DNA of 64,000 nucleotides from JAPPHA01 sp964291635 (GTDB lineage Bacteria; Pseudomonadota; Alphaproteobacteria; Rhodobacterales; Rhodobacteraceae). The translations under genes and the position numbers were made by a program. The DNA lies in the NCBI GenBank assembly GCA_964291635.2, contig OZ219900.1, forward strand, positions 8,970 through 72,969. Reading direction: 5' to 3'. Shown here in pieces: positions 28,843 to 38,002 of the stretch. A model generated the notes under the pieces. It saw only the letters and a list, made by a program, of their open reading frames with translations. It made no database searches and had not been told where the DNA came from. Positions within the stretch are counted from its first letter, which is position 1; the number at the start of each line of letters is the position of its first letter.

Positions 28843-29847
28843 CTACTGTTCCCACTCGCCCTTGAAATCCGGGTTGGCGTCAAGCACGGCCTTGTCGATC
28901 ATGGCCTGGACCGGACCCGCTTCATCCATGTTGATGACCGCGTTGACCGGCTTTCCTTCGATCGCATTGGCGATTTGCTCCATCGCCATCGCGCCCATCG
29001 TCTTCGGGAAATACGCAAGCGTCGCATCCCAACGCCCTTCCCGGATCGCATCGATCGCTATGGCGGCCGCACCACCGCCGGACATGTAGAGATCAGGCAC
29101 GTTGTAACCGGCAGCCTCGAGCGCGATCTCCGCACCTGCCAGATGCTGGTCCGCATTTGACAGGACAACATGAACATCCGAGTTTGCCTGCAGGATGTCG
29201 GTCATCGCCGTCAGGGATGTCTCCGGCGAATACCATCCTTCTCCGACAGCCAGAACCTTGATATTGTCGTGCTTTGCGAGCACGGCCTGAAATGTCTCCA
29301 GCCGCAGGTTGTCGAATGGAAAGATCTTCGCTCCGATGATGATGACAACGTTGCACGGGTCTTTTCCCGAGCAGTGATCAACGACGGACTCGGCCTGAAA
29401 CGTGGCACCGTCGACCGGCGGCGACGCGACCGTCGCCGTGATTCCCTCGACCTGCGGCTCGAGGGTCGTCAGGTCGGGGCCCACCGGGAACAGCACCGTT
29501 GCTACCGGTATTCCGGCCGCGATGACCTGTTCGAATGCGCCGGCAATGCCGACCGTGTCGTTGGGCAGGATGATGAATCCTTCGTAGTTGCCACTGACCA
29601 GGACATCCTCGATCTGGCTGTACTGGTGAGCCGCATCGAATTTTCCATCAAAAATCGCTGACTCGTATCCCAGTTCGGCAGCCTTTTCCTCGACGCCCTC
29701 GTAAGTCGCCTGATTGAACCCGTTTTGGGAACTTGCCGCAAAAAAGGCGATTTTCGCTGTCTGCGCGTGAACAGCCGACGACAGTCCGAAGGCGAGAGCC
29801 AGGCCGAACCCCGTGGCCAGCACGTGCTTGTATCGTGAAAGTACCAT
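28843..29847 (-). CDS. Periplasmic sugar-type ABC substrate-binding protein
   Basis: 334 residues with a clear signal peptide (GFGLALAFGLSSAVHAQ, cleavage about residue 29). The mature protein starts KIAFFAASSQNGFNQATYEG, a typical Peripla_BP_4/RbsB-like opening. The later DVHVVLSNADQHLAGAEIALEAAG segment is the family hinge region. It binds the imported ligand in the periplasm and delivers it to the permease and ATPase at 22503-25024. It is first in the operon, divergent from the GntR gene. The ligand may be a sugar, polyol or the hydantoinase substrate; the sequence does not decide. Confidence 0.92.
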   Translation of the reverse strand: MVLSRYKHVLATGFGLALAFGLSSAVHAQTAKIAFFAASSQNGFNQATYEGVEEKAAELGYESAIFDGKFDAAHQYSQIEDVLVSGNYEGFIILPNDTVGIAGAFEQVIAAGIPVATVLFPVGPDLTTLEPQVEGITATVASPPVDGATFQAESVVDHCSGKDPCNVVIIIGAKIFPFDNLRLETFQAVLAKHDNIKVLAVGEGWYSPETSLTAMTDILQANSDVHVVLSNADQHLAGAEIALEAAGYNVPDLYMSGGGAAAIAIDAIREGRWDATLAYFPKTMGAMAMEQIANAIEGKPVNAVINMDEAGPVQAMIDKAVLDANPDFKGEWEQ

Positions 29848-29935
29848 TCCCTGTTACCCCTTTGGCTTGAAGTGACCCACTTGGCCAACTATAATTATGC
29901 AAACATTATGCAATCAGCACCATTCGATGCAAGTG
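29848..29935. promoter_or_regulatory. Divergent promoter region with ATGCAA repeats
   Basis: The gap between the binding-protein gene and the GntR regulator is AT-richer than its surroundings. It carries ATGCAA three times (29897, 29908 and 29927), the first two within TTATGCAAACATTATGCAA. On the minus strand TTGCAT and TATAGT could form promoter elements. It is a plausible binding site for the adjacent GntR regulator. Confidence 0.4.
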
Positions 29936-30811
29936 CGAATTCCGTTCCCGCACAAACGAATTGGAGAAGGACTTGGCGCGAACCCGGCTAGCGACAACCG
30001 AATCGAGCCGACAACCGAATCGTCAGCTTCGAAAAGCAGGCGCGGGGCATTGCAGGTTCACGAGTCGCTCCGCGAGGACATCCTGTGGTTAAGGATAGAG
30101 CCCGGATCCGCCCTGGATGAAGTTGCACTTGCCGAGCGGTTCGAGGTGTCGCGTACCCCGATTCGGGAAGCATTGCTCCTTTTGTCCGGGGAGGGACTGG
30201 TCAAGTTCCTTCCCAATCGGACCACGATTGTTGCCCCGATGTTGATGGACAACGCCGGTGACTACCACGATACCCTCCTGATCCTGGCACGGTCCGCCGC
30301 ACGCACGGCTGCCATGGGCGGACGCGCCGACGGCGATTTGCTCTTTTCCCATATCGATCGCTCCCGGGCCGCCGTTCGGGCCGGCGACATGGAGAGCATC
30401 CTGAGGGCCGACCATGCCTTCCTGCGACACCTGGCCGCATTGTCGGGCAACATTTTTCTGGAAAGGTTCATCGACCAGATCCTCGATGCCGGCGTCAGGA
30501 TGTACGTCCTGCATTACTTCCGTAATGCCGCGCCCGACGAACTGCATCAGTCAGTCGAACAGATGGCCGAACTCTCCTACGCCATTCTTGACGGTGACCC
30601 TGATCGCAGCGATCAGCGTATTTCGGAAATGATCCAGGCTGGCATCGCGATCATCATGCGGTCGCTCGCACCACGTGTCGGCCAAGACATGGAATTGACT
30701 TCATCCCACGTCGCGAGACCGCACGCGTCGAACCGGAACGGGTTCCGGCGTCGCCTGACGCGGTCACCGACGGACCAGGCCACTGAACCGCCGTTCCAGG
30801 CAGAAGGATAG
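29927..30811 (+). CDS. GntR-family (FadR/FCD subfamily) transcriptional regulator
   Basis: The winged-helix domain reads LREDILWLRIEPGSALDEVA then LAERFEVSRTPIREALLLLS, a textbook GntR helix-turn-helix. A C-terminal FCD-type ligand-binding helical domain with DHAFLRHLAALSGN follows, then an extra polar C-terminal tail. The start is uncertain: ATG at 29897 lies within the probable operator, ATG at 29927 is next, and none has a strong ribosome site. It is divergent from the transporter/hydantoinase operon and probably controls it. It is 6 nt upstream of the M24 peptidase gene. Confidence 0.85.
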   Translation: MQVRIPFPHKRIGEGLGANPASDNRIEPTTESSASKSRRGALQVHESLREDILWLRIEPGSALDEVALAERFEVSRTPIREALLLLSGEGLVKFLPNRTTIVAPMLMDNAGDYHDTLLILARSAARTAAMGGRADGDLLFSHIDRSRAAVRAGDMESILRADHAFLRHLAALSGNIFLERFIDQILDAGVRMYVLHYFRNAAPDELHQSVEQMAELSYAILDGDPDRSDQRISEMIQAGIAIIMRSLAPRVGQDMELTSSHVARPHASNRNGFRRRLTRSPTDQATEPPFQAEG

Positions 30812-30817
30812 AGACAC

Positions 30818-31924
30818 ATGACGCAGGATTTCCATGCTGACCGACGCCAGAGGGCCGCTGACCTGATCGCCGAGGCGGGCATGGACGTCCTCGCGATCGT
30901 CCCGGGCCCAAACTTCTCCTACCTGACGGGGCTGCACTTCCATCTCATGGAAAGGCCGACCGTTCTCTTCATTTCCAAGACTGGCGAGATTGCCGCCATC
31001 ATGCCTGCGCTCGAAGTCCTGAAATGGTCGCGCAGCTTTCCGGATGCCGAGACGTTCTACTGGCAGGACAGTGACGGATTCGAAGACGCATTTGCTGCCG
31101 CCGGTGCCGCTCTCGGCCAGGTTTCGGTGGGGGTAGAGGGCGGCCGCATGCGCATGTTCGAATACGACGCGCTCTGCCGCCACATGACGGCGGGAACAAT
31201 CGTCAATGCGGATTCCGTCCTCGTGCAACTGCGCATCGCCAAGGACGACAACGAAATCGCCGCGATCGAGCGGGCGATATCGATCAGTGAACTGGCCCTG
31301 GAAGAGACACTCGAAGATGTTCGTGCCGGCGTCACGGAAAGGCAGGTCCAGGCCAGGCTGAAAAGCCGGATGCTCTCCCACGGCGCCGAAGGATTCGCGT
31401 TCGAGCCGATCGCGCTTGCCGGCGGCAATGCGGCAAATCCCCATGGCGTTCCCGGCTCGACCGAGCTCGGGCCGGGGGATGTCCTGCTCATCGACTTCGG
31501 CGCACGGGCGGCAGGCTACAATGCAGACATCACCCGCACCTTTTTCGTCGGGCACGCGACCGACGAACACGGGGCGATCTACGAGACCGTCCTGTCGGCG
31601 AATGAAAGGGGTCGCGCGATCGCGAGACCACGAATGACCTGCCACGATCTTGACTTCGAAGTGACCGCGGTCTTGCGCGACTCACCTTTCGAGGATCTAA
31701 TTGTTCACAAGACCGGCCACGGGCTTGGTCTCGATGGTCACGAGGCCCCACAGGTGATGATCGGTAACGATCAACCCCTGGTTTCGGGTGCAGTCATCAC
31801 GATCGAGCCCGGACTGTATCGTGCGGACGACATTGGCGTCCGGATTGAAGACGACGTCCTGATCACCGGACAAGGATCCCGATCACTGACCGGTTTTGAT
31901 CGAAGCTTGCGGGTCCTCGGGTGA
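30818..31924 (+). CDS. M24-family metallopeptidase (Xaa-Pro peptidase/prolidase-like)
   Basis: 368 residues. The pita-bread fold ligands are all present: Asp in LLIDFGARA, Asp in NADITRTF, His in TGHGLGLDGHE, Glu in ITIEPGLY and Glu in VRIEDDVLI. It is therefore a metal-dependent peptidase rather than a creatinase, which lacks these ligands. An N-terminal creatinase/prolidase domain (PNFSYLTGLHFH) precedes. It begins 6 nt after the GntR gene and is probably cotranscribed with it, linking peptide or amidated amino-acid use to the hydantoinase operon. Confidence 0.92.
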   Translation: MTQDFHADRRQRAADLIAEAGMDVLAIVPGPNFSYLTGLHFHLMERPTVLFISKTGEIAAIMPALEVLKWSRSFPDAETFYWQDSDGFEDAFAAAGAALGQVSVGVEGGRMRMFEYDALCRHMTAGTIVNADSVLVQLRIAKDDNEIAAIERAISISELALEETLEDVRAGVTERQVQARLKSRMLSHGAEGFAFEPIALAGGNAANPHGVPGSTELGPGDVLLIDFGARAAGYNADITRTFFVGHATDEHGAIYETVLSANERGRAIARPRMTCHDLDFEVTAVLRDSPFEDLIVHKTGHGLGLDGHEAPQVMIGNDQPLVSGAVITIEPGLYRADDIGVRIEDDVLITGQGSRSLTGFDRSLRVLG

Positions 31925-32046
31925 TTTGACGACCACGCCGCGTCCGATGCGGCCCCCGGCGCAATGGGACCGAGCCAGGGCGAACAGCCCGAATCAGCGA
32001 AGGCCCGGTCGGCACCTCGGTTTGCGCCACCCCACGTTGCGGCGTC

Positions 32047-32809
32047 TTCGAGCGACGGGTTATCGACCAGGGCGAACGCCCCCATTCCGCCATAGATCGC
32101 AACATCGGATCCATTCGGCCAGTTGCTTTCCGGTGACAATGCGAACGCAGCGAATTGCGCGATTTCCGCCGGTATCCCGGCGCGTCATACGTTTCGGGCC
32201 ACTCCGTCGCAGGAGGCGCGTCTGAAATCGCCAAGAATGCCAGTGGCTACCGTCCCCGGACTCAATTTATTAGCCCTCAGGCCCCTCCTGATCAGGAACT
32301 CGGCAATTGCGGCACTCCGGAGATTCATGGCGTCTTTCGAAAGATTGTCGGCACGGACCGGGTCCGACCCCTCATCGGGTAAAAACCGCTCGAGAAGGTC
32401 CCGTGAATTCGCTGCCATGAATCTGCGTATCTGCTCGAGATTGTCCTTCCGGCCATGGCCGGCGCGGCTGGCGATGTTGACGATCGAGGCACCCGGTTTC
32501 AGGCAGGGCAGGATTTCTCCCGTAAACTTCCGAGCCCCGACGAAATTCACCTGCAGGATCACGGATTCAGGTCCCGGGCGGGCGGAACACCCGCGTTGTT
32601 GCACCGCCCGCCAAGCCGGAAATCCAGTGATCGCGCGGCGTTGCGAACTGCCCCTTCATCGCTCAGGTCCAGGAAAACGAACTAATCGACGTTTCCTCGG
32701 GGTCCCGGAGGTCGAAGCCGATGACCTCGTCGCCCCGGGTTTTCAGGAGTCGCGCGCGTTCCGACCCGACGCCGCCCGCGCAGCCGGTAACCGCAAATGT
32801 CGCAAGCAT
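32047..32809 (-). pseudogene. Broken short-chain dehydrogenase (3-alpha-hydroxysteroid dehydrogenase-like)
   Basis: An intact start (ATG at 32809 after GGAGGT) opens MLATFAVTGCAGGVGSERAR, then GDEVIGFDLRDPE, a Rossmann N-terminus. The next part (DLSDEGAVRNAAR and CNNAGVPPARDL) is in another frame. The core (QVNFVGARKFTGEILPCLKP, IVNIASRAGHGRKDN) is in a third. The C-terminus (FALSPESNWPNGSDVAIYGG) follows an in-frame TGA at about 32185, where a CGA is expected. The YxxxK position reads DNLSK, so the catalytic Tyr is also gone. At least two frameshifts plus one nonsense codon: a dead gene. An intact, different SDR is divergent from it at 33053. Confidence 0.85.
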
Positions 32810-33052
32810 TGGTCTGACCTCCGGAGCTTCGGGAATTTACGCCTGGCTCACGCAAAGCTGCCCGAATCAGAAGCGGTTTCGTTCCGATGTTGCGAAGCGT
32901 GACCCCTTCGCCCCGTTTCGTGTTCGACCATGTTTCCGCAAGGAAGGTATTGACGGGAAGGACTCGGGCTGCGCAAAGGTCGACTCCCCTTGTCAATCGG
33001 AATACGTATCGCCGGGGATCCGGCCGCATGTTCGCCCAGAGTCGAGATCATC

Positions 33053-33820
33053 ATGAACAAACGTACTGCAATTGTCACTGGCGGGATGTCCGGAATCGGG
33101 TTGGCGGCCGCAAACCTGCTGGCGAAATCCGGTCACCGGGTCGCTGTTGGCTCGAGGCGGATAACCGGCGGCCAGTTCCTTGAAGAACGAGTTCATGGCA
33201 TTGAAGAAACTGCACTCGTCGAACATCTCGATGTCGGCTGTGGCGACTCGATCGACCGCTTCGTCAGGATCGTGACCGAACGTCTCGGAACGCCGCAAAT
33301 CCTCGTGAATTCCGCTGGGATTTACAAGGAAACATTCCTGGGCGAAGGGGACAGCGCGAACTGGTTTGAACAGATCGATATCAACCTGAGCGGACCATAC
33401 AGAATGATTCGCGCGGTATTTCCGGGCATGGTCCGGTCCGGCTGGGGCCGCATCGTCAATATCGCGTCCACGGCTGCATCGACCGGCGCAAGCGGTTACG
33501 CGGGCTACTGCGCCTCGAAGGCCGGCCTTGTCGGCCTGACCAGGGCCGTCAGCAAGGAGGGTGCTCCCCACGGAATCAGTTGCGTGTCGATCAGCCCGAC
33601 CTGGGTCGAAACACCCATGATGGAACGCGCGTTGCAGCGCCATGTCCTCCATCGAGACATCGATATCGAGCAGGCAAGAGCCAATGTCACGGATTCGAAT
33701 CCACAGGGGCGGGTGGTTCAACCCGGCGAAATCGCAGCAATTGTCGCATTCTGCTGTTCGGAGGCCGCCCCCGCATTGACGAATGAGGACATTCAGGTCA
33801 ACGCCGGAGCCGATTGGTAG
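33053..33820 (+). CDS. Short-chain dehydrogenase/reductase (FabG-like)
   Basis: 255 residues: TGGMSGIGLAAA cofactor motif at the N-terminus, LVNSAG, IVNIASTAASTGASGYAGYCASKAG with catalytic Ser, Tyr and Lys, and a C-terminal NAGADW. It is an NAD(P)-dependent oxidoreductase of hydroxy/keto groups; the substrate is unknown. The ATG at 33053 was chosen over an upstream start at 32990 because it matches the family N-terminus. The stop is 11 nt before the MBL-fold gene, so the two are coupled. Confidence 0.9.
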   Translation: MNKRTAIVTGGMSGIGLAAANLLAKSGHRVAVGSRRITGGQFLEERVHGIEETALVEHLDVGCGDSIDRFVRIVTERLGTPQILVNSAGIYKETFLGEGDSANWFEQIDINLSGPYRMIRAVFPGMVRSGWGRIVNIASTAASTGASGYAGYCASKAGLVGLTRAVSKEGAPHGISCVSISPTWVETPMMERALQRHVLHRDIDIEQARANVTDSNPQGRVVQPGEIAAIVAFCCSEAAPALTNEDIQVNAGADW

Positions 33821-33831
33821 AGGTCCGACAC

Positions 33832-34632
33832 ATGCCCTTCATCACCTACAGGTTTCCGGATGGAATCTCGCTCGTCCAGGAAGCCGGGGTCGCGAATTTC
33901 ATGCGGTGCAATATCTGGCTGGTTCGCGGGCGCGACCGCGACCTTGTCATCGACACCGGAATGGGATTGGAGTCGCTGAAAGACTGGATCTCCGGGGAAA
34001 CCGACCGGCCGCTGACCGCGGTGACGACGCATGCGCATTTCGATCATATCGCGGGGCTTCACGAATTCGACGAGCGCCTGGGTCACCGTTTGGAAGCAGG
34101 GATTTATGCCGCGCCGACACAGGCCACGACGGTCTATACCGGCGCGTGGAAGCAGATCACGATTGTCGATCCGACAGTCCATTCGACCTTTGATCCGCTG
34201 ACTTTCGCGGTCACTCCTGCGCCGCTCACGGGATACCTGGATGAAGGCGATGTGCTCGACCTGGGCGACCGCGCCTTCCAGATTCTTCATCTGCCCGGAC
34301 ACTCTCCCGGCAGCATCGGACTGCTGGATCGAGATGCGCAGGTCCTTTTTTCGGGGGATGCCCTTTATGACGGAGAACTCCTCGACAATCTTTACCATTC
34401 CGACCCCCTCGTTTACCGGGAAACGCTCCAGCGAATTGCCACGCTCGACGCGGAGGTTGTTCATGCCGGACATTTTCCATCATTCGGAAGGCGGCGCATG
34501 TGCGAATTGGTGACGTCGTACCTCGGCGGCCGAAACACGATTACCGATGTCGTCGAGTGGTACGAAAAGTGCTGCCGCGGCAATCAAGACATTTTCTCTG
34601 AACAGGACTGGTCCGGTGCATCAATGGCTTGA
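33832..34632 (+). CDS. Metallo-beta-lactamase-fold hydrolase
   Basis: 266 residues. The zinc motif THAHFDH gives His67, His69, Asp71 and His72; HLPGHSPGSIGLLD supplies the next His and FSGDALYDGE the bridging Asp; VVHAGHFPSF the last His. The fold covers glyoxalase II-like thioesterases, lactonases and related hydrolases. The ATG at 33832 has GAGG 8 nt upstream. It lies between an SDR and a DMT exporter, suggesting a small catabolic or detoxifying operon. The substrate is undetermined. Confidence 0.9.
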   Translation: MPFITYRFPDGISLVQEAGVANFMRCNIWLVRGRDRDLVIDTGMGLESLKDWISGETDRPLTAVTTHAHFDHIAGLHEFDERLGHRLEAGIYAAPTQATTVYTGAWKQITIVDPTVHSTFDPLTFAVTPAPLTGYLDEGDVLDLGDRAFQILHLPGHSPGSIGLLDRDAQVLFSGDALYDGELLDNLYHSDPLVYRETLQRIATLDAEVVHAGHFPSFGRRRMCELVTSYLGGRNTITDVVEWYEKCCRGNQDIFSEQDWSGASMA

Positions 34633-35527
34633 CCGTCGGTCCGACGGCGGGTTGAGCGTCGTCCTCTTTCTTGCGGCCGGTGTCTGGGGCCTCTACTGGG
34701 TTCCACTTCGAATCCTGGAGGCGGGTGGTCTTACCGACGCCTGGAGCGTGGCAGTATTCAACGCGTGCCCGCTCATCCTGCTTCTGCCCTATGCGTTCCT
34801 GGCCCGCCACAGGCTGTATCCGCATCTCCGGAATATCCTGCTGATCGGCGGTCTGACGGGATGCGGGCTCAGCCTCTATGCCACCGGGCTTGTGGCCTCG
34901 ACCGTGGTCAGGGCGACGATTCTCTTTTACCTGACACCGGTCTGGTCAACGATAATCGGGGTTCTTTGGCTGTCCGAACGACTCGGAGCAGGCCGGGTTG
35001 CAGCGATTCTCGTGGGTTTCGCCGGTCTTGCATGCCTGGTCATCGGTAGCGACGACTCGACCCCTCCGCTGAATGTCGGTGATGTCCTGGCGCTCCTTTC
35101 CGGGGTTTTCTGGGGGCTCGGCGCCGCATTCATAAAGCGGCATCCCGAAACGCCGGTCGGGGGTTCGATGGCCTGCATGCTTCTGGCCACCGCGATGATC
35201 AGTTTCGGGCTCGGATTCCTTCTGTTTCCCGATCCCTTTCCATCCGCTGCGAAACTGGCCGGATCACTTCCGGTCGCCGTTCCTGCATCGCTCGTTGTCC
35301 TGGTCCCGACCGCCTATCTGATTATGTGGATTGCGCGGAAGCTCTATCCCGGCAGGGTCGGGATATTGATGATGTCGGAAGTGCTCGTTGCCATACTGAG
35401 TGCATCACTGTTTCTGCCGGAAGAGACGATGTCGGTCGTGCAATGGGCCGGCGCCACGGCAATAATCCTGTCCTGCCTGGTCGAAGTCCTGTTCGAACGC
35501 AATTCCGGTCCGGTCCGGCCTTCGTGA
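34616..35527 (+). CDS. EamA/DMT-superfamily transporter
   Basis: About 303 residues with roughly ten hydrophobic helices in two EamA repeats (VVLFLAAGVWGLYWVPLRIL and VLALLSGVFWGLGAAFIKRH mark the repeats). These proteins export or import amino acids and metabolites. The GTG at 34616 overlaps the MBL gene end by 17 nt; a longer GTG start at 34547 would extend into that gene with a non-hydrophobic leader. Probably cotranscribed with the SDR and MBL genes. Confidence 0.85.
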   Translation: MHQWLDRRSDGGLSVVLFLAAGVWGLYWVPLRILEAGGLTDAWSVAVFNACPLILLLPYAFLARHRLYPHLRNILLIGGLTGCGLSLYATGLVASTVVRATILFYLTPVWSTIIGVLWLSERLGAGRVAAILVGFAGLACLVIGSDDSTPPLNVGDVLALLSGVFWGLGAAFIKRHPETPVGGSMACMLLATAMISFGLGFLLFPDPFPSAAKLAGSLPVAVPASLVVLVPTAYLIMWIARKLYPGRVGILMMSEVLVAILSASLFLPEETMSVVQWAGATAIILSCLVEVLFERNSGPVRPS

Positions 35528-35668
35528 CGGTCGTTGCAAAAACTGGCATCCAACGAACTGCGGGCATCCGTCAAAGCCGCTGGCGAATTTTCGCCAATCG
35601 ATGAAAAGTAGGGCACAACAGGGTCATTGCCCCTTTGTATTGCAGGTTTCGGCGGTTATTGAGCCGGC

Positions 35669-36364
35669 ATGTCCAGATCAGTTCGGTATGGTGAAGGCGC
35701 CCGGTCCGTATGCGACGAATTGCGTACCAGAATCATCAGCGGGGAATACATTTCCGGCTCTGAGCTTCGAATCCAGTCCCTGGCGAGAGAATTCAACATT
35801 TCGATCGTACCGGTACGTGAAGCACTCCGAACACTCGCGGCGGAAGGATTGGTCAAGATTCGACCGCGGCGCAGCCCGATCGTTGCGAAACCGAAGCTGA
35901 CCGAAGTCAAGGACATCTCCGAAATCAGGATTCTGCTGGAACCCATCCTCCTCCAGGCGGCTGTTCCCAACCATAACCGGAAAACGCTCGACAGATGCCA
36001 TGAGGTGCTGAAAGCCGAGGAAGGATTTGAACAGGGATGGCAGAAGGTCGCACTCAATCGCGAGTTTCACCACGCACTGCTGCTTCCGTCCGGAAAGGAG
36101 CGGTTTCTCAAGATCCTGGATGCACAATACGAGTCGATGTCGCTCCTGGCCAGGACCATGGTCAACGCCGCCATGGTCAGGTACGATGACTCCCACGGCG
36201 AGCATGTGCGCATTCTTGAAGCGGTTGAGCGCCAGGACACCGGGCTTGCCCTCGACTGCCTGAAGGATCACCTGAACCGGTCGCACGAGATAATCGATTC
36301 CGTGCTTGACCGCCGGGAATTTGCCAGTGCGCCGGTTCCGGGGAACGCCAGCGTTACCGCGTGA
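35669..36364 (+). CDS. GntR-family (FCD) transcriptional regulator
   Basis: 231 residues. Winged-helix domain with LRTRIISGEYISGSELRIQS then LAREFNISIVPVREALRTLA, followed by an FCD domain (EIRILLEPILLQAAV; NREFHHALLLPSG; DSHGEHVRILEAV supplying metal-binding histidines). It lies downstream of the SDR/MBL/DMT genes on the same strand, with 141 nt between, and likely controls that cluster in response to an organic acid. No operator was recognised. Confidence 0.9.
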   Translation: MSRSVRYGEGARSVCDELRTRIISGEYISGSELRIQSLAREFNISIVPVREALRTLAAEGLVKIRPRRSPIVAKPKLTEVKDISEIRILLEPILLQAAVPNHNRKTLDRCHEVLKAEEGFEQGWQKVALNREFHHALLLPSGKERFLKILDAQYESMSLLARTMVNAAMVRYDDSHGEHVRILEAVERQDTGLALDCLKDHLNRSHEIIDSVLDRREFASAPVPGNASVTA

Positions 36365-36508
36365 TCAACAGGTCGACTTCACGCGGGCCGGTACGTAACG
36401 ACACCCGAACGACACGCCCGTGCACACCCGGTGACCCGGTCATCGGTCCGACGTAAACGATTCGGCTTCGACCGGACCGCGCCGGACTCGCTGGATTGCC
36501 GGGGGGCT

Positions 36509-36575
36509 TATATAGATGGGTTGACAGTGCGATTACGCTGCCAGTTTCCGATCGATTTCACCTGTTGCAGGGATC
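36509..36575 (-). repeat. Inverted, degenerate copy of the TnpB element 3' end
   Basis: About 66 bases from 36509 match the reverse complement of 37881-37945. Both read CTTATA(T/A)AGATGGGTTGAC and continue through CGATC and TTTCAC blocks at roughly 75-80 per cent identity by eye. Translated on the minus strand the copy still ends GEIDRKLAA, like TnpB's RETDRKLAA. It is either a terminal inverted repeat or the relic of a second, head-to-head TnpB copy. Confidence 0.7.
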
Positions 36576-36698
36576 GGGAAGGCTTGATCCTTACCTTGGA
36601 TGATTCCTTGACAATTCAGGCAGATCGTGTCGTGATCGCGTGACGGGAAGCCAGCCTTTCCCGTCACCAGACGAACCTTGTGCCGAAGGCCAGACCGC

Positions 36699-37918
36699 AT
36701 GAGCGAGACCTCCACATACCGCAACATCATCTACCGGCTTCTGCCAGGCTCCAGGGCCAACGCACGGCGCCTGGCCGGACAGGCGGGCGCCTGCCGCTTC
36801 GTCTGGAACACGATACTGGGGCAGCACAATGACGCCCATGAGGAGGCGAAGGCCGACGGGGAGAAACCTCCGTCGGTTTCGTTCTTCTCGCTCGGCAGGG
36901 AGTTCACCGTGCTCCGCAACGAAATCCCGTGGCTTTGCGAATACTCCTTCGCCATCACCCGGTACGTGCTCAAGTACCAGGCCGATGCGTGGAAGGCGTT
37001 CTTCGGGGGCGAGGCAGGACATCCACGCTTCAAGTCCCGCCACGGGTCGACCCCGTCCTTCACCATTCCCGAAGCCGTCACCATCAGGGACGACATGATC
37101 AATGTCCCGAGGTTGGTCCCATGCGCATCCGGCGGAAGGGCGGCAACCCGTATCCCGAGGGCAAGCCGGTGAAAGCCGTGATCAGGAAGATCGCCGGCAA
37201 GTGGTACGTCACCGTCTGCTACGAGGTCGAGGCTGAGGAGCGTCCCGACACCGGGGTCTTGGCGGGCGTGGACATGAACGTCCGGCAGGTGGCGGTGGTG
37301 GACACGACCGGAGAGGCGGAGATCATCCCCGCGCCCGATACGGGCCGGCTTGATGCGAAGATCGGGCGCAACCAGCGCCGGCTTGCCCGCCAGCGCAAGG
37401 GGTCACGGCGGCGCATGAGAACCAGGCTCAGGCTGCAGAGGCTCCAGCGAAAGCGGGCCAACAGGCGCAAGAACTGGCAACACCAGGTCAGCCGCCGGAT
37501 CGCGAACCGGGCGAGCACGGTGATTGTCGAGAAGCTCAACACCCGGGGCATAACCCGCTCGGCCAGGGGCACGCTCGAGAACCCCGGCAGGAAGGTGAAG
37601 GCCAAGTCCGGTCTCAACCGGGAGATACTCAACACCGGCTGACACTCCGTGAAAGAGATGCTCGGTTACAAGTGCTTGGAACTGAACGAGGTCAACCCTG
37701 CATATACCAGCCAGTCGTGCAACGCCTGCGGGTTCACTGATCCGGGAAACCGGAACGACCGGAAGTTCGAATGCGTGACCTGCGGCCATGCCGATCACGC
37801 GGACCTGAATGCGGCCCGCAACATCTTGACCTCGGGGACTGGGGTGTCTGCACGGCGAGGGGCGTTGGCGCTGGCCAACCCTGTGACCCGTGAAACTGAT
37901 CGAAAGCTGGCGGCGTGA
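36699..37918 (+). pseudogene. tnpB: TnpB (RNA-guided nuclease, IS605 family), frameshifted with a nonsense codon
   Basis: Full family length (~406 residues) when repaired. The N-terminus MSETSTYRNIIYRLLPGS is in one frame to about 37113, where one G seems lost (TTGGTCCC for TTGGGTCCC). The second frame carries RuvC-I (GVDMNVRQVAVVDT) and RuvC-II (VIVEKLNTRG). At 37640 a TGA replaces the expected Trp codon in NREILNTG-W-HSVKEMLG. The remaining frame has the zinc ribbon CNACG/CVTCG and RuvC-III HADLNAARNI. Residues for nuclease activity are otherwise preserved, so decay looks recent. TnpB is guided by an omega-RNA from the 3' end of its gene. Confidence 0.9.
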
Positions 37919-37945
37919 CGCGCCGTCAACCCATCTTTATAAGTC
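37840..37945 (+). ncRNA. Possible omega-RNA scaffold region at the tnpB 3' end
   Basis: In TnpB elements the guide RNA scaffold overlaps the 3' end of tnpB and ends at the element's right boundary. Here that would be about 37840-37945, with guide sequence following outside. The conservation of exactly this part in the inverted left copy fits such a role. Inference from family knowledge; no RNA structure was computed. Confidence 0.3.
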
Positions 37946-38002
37946 CCATTGCCGGTTCGTGTCCTGGTCGCGATAATTCCGATTTCCGGTAAGGAAATGG
38001 AG

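Larger units (their letters stand above)
36509..37945 (+). mobile_element. TnpB-only IS605-like element, inactive
   Basis: The unit comprises the 3'-end-like left repeat, the tnpB reading frame and the right end where CTTATAAAGATGGGTTGAC appears in inverse orientation. No TnpA transposase is present, so it could move only in trans. The tnpB frame is broken twice. Ends are set from the inverted repeat, not from a target-site comparison. Confidence 0.6.

Noticed and set aside
30818..31924. Creatinase as the identity of the M24 protein
   Set aside because: All five metal ligands of the peptidases are present, whereas creatinases lack them.
36533..36730. Short minus-strand frame ending DRKLAA as a separate gene
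   Set aside because: Its end is explained by the inverted copy of the TnpB 3' end; there is no independent gene.
37640..37642. TGA in tnpB as evidence for a recoded genetic code (TGA = Trp)
   Set aside because: Other genes end at TGA and use TGG for Trp, and the same gene has a frameshift, so decay explains it.
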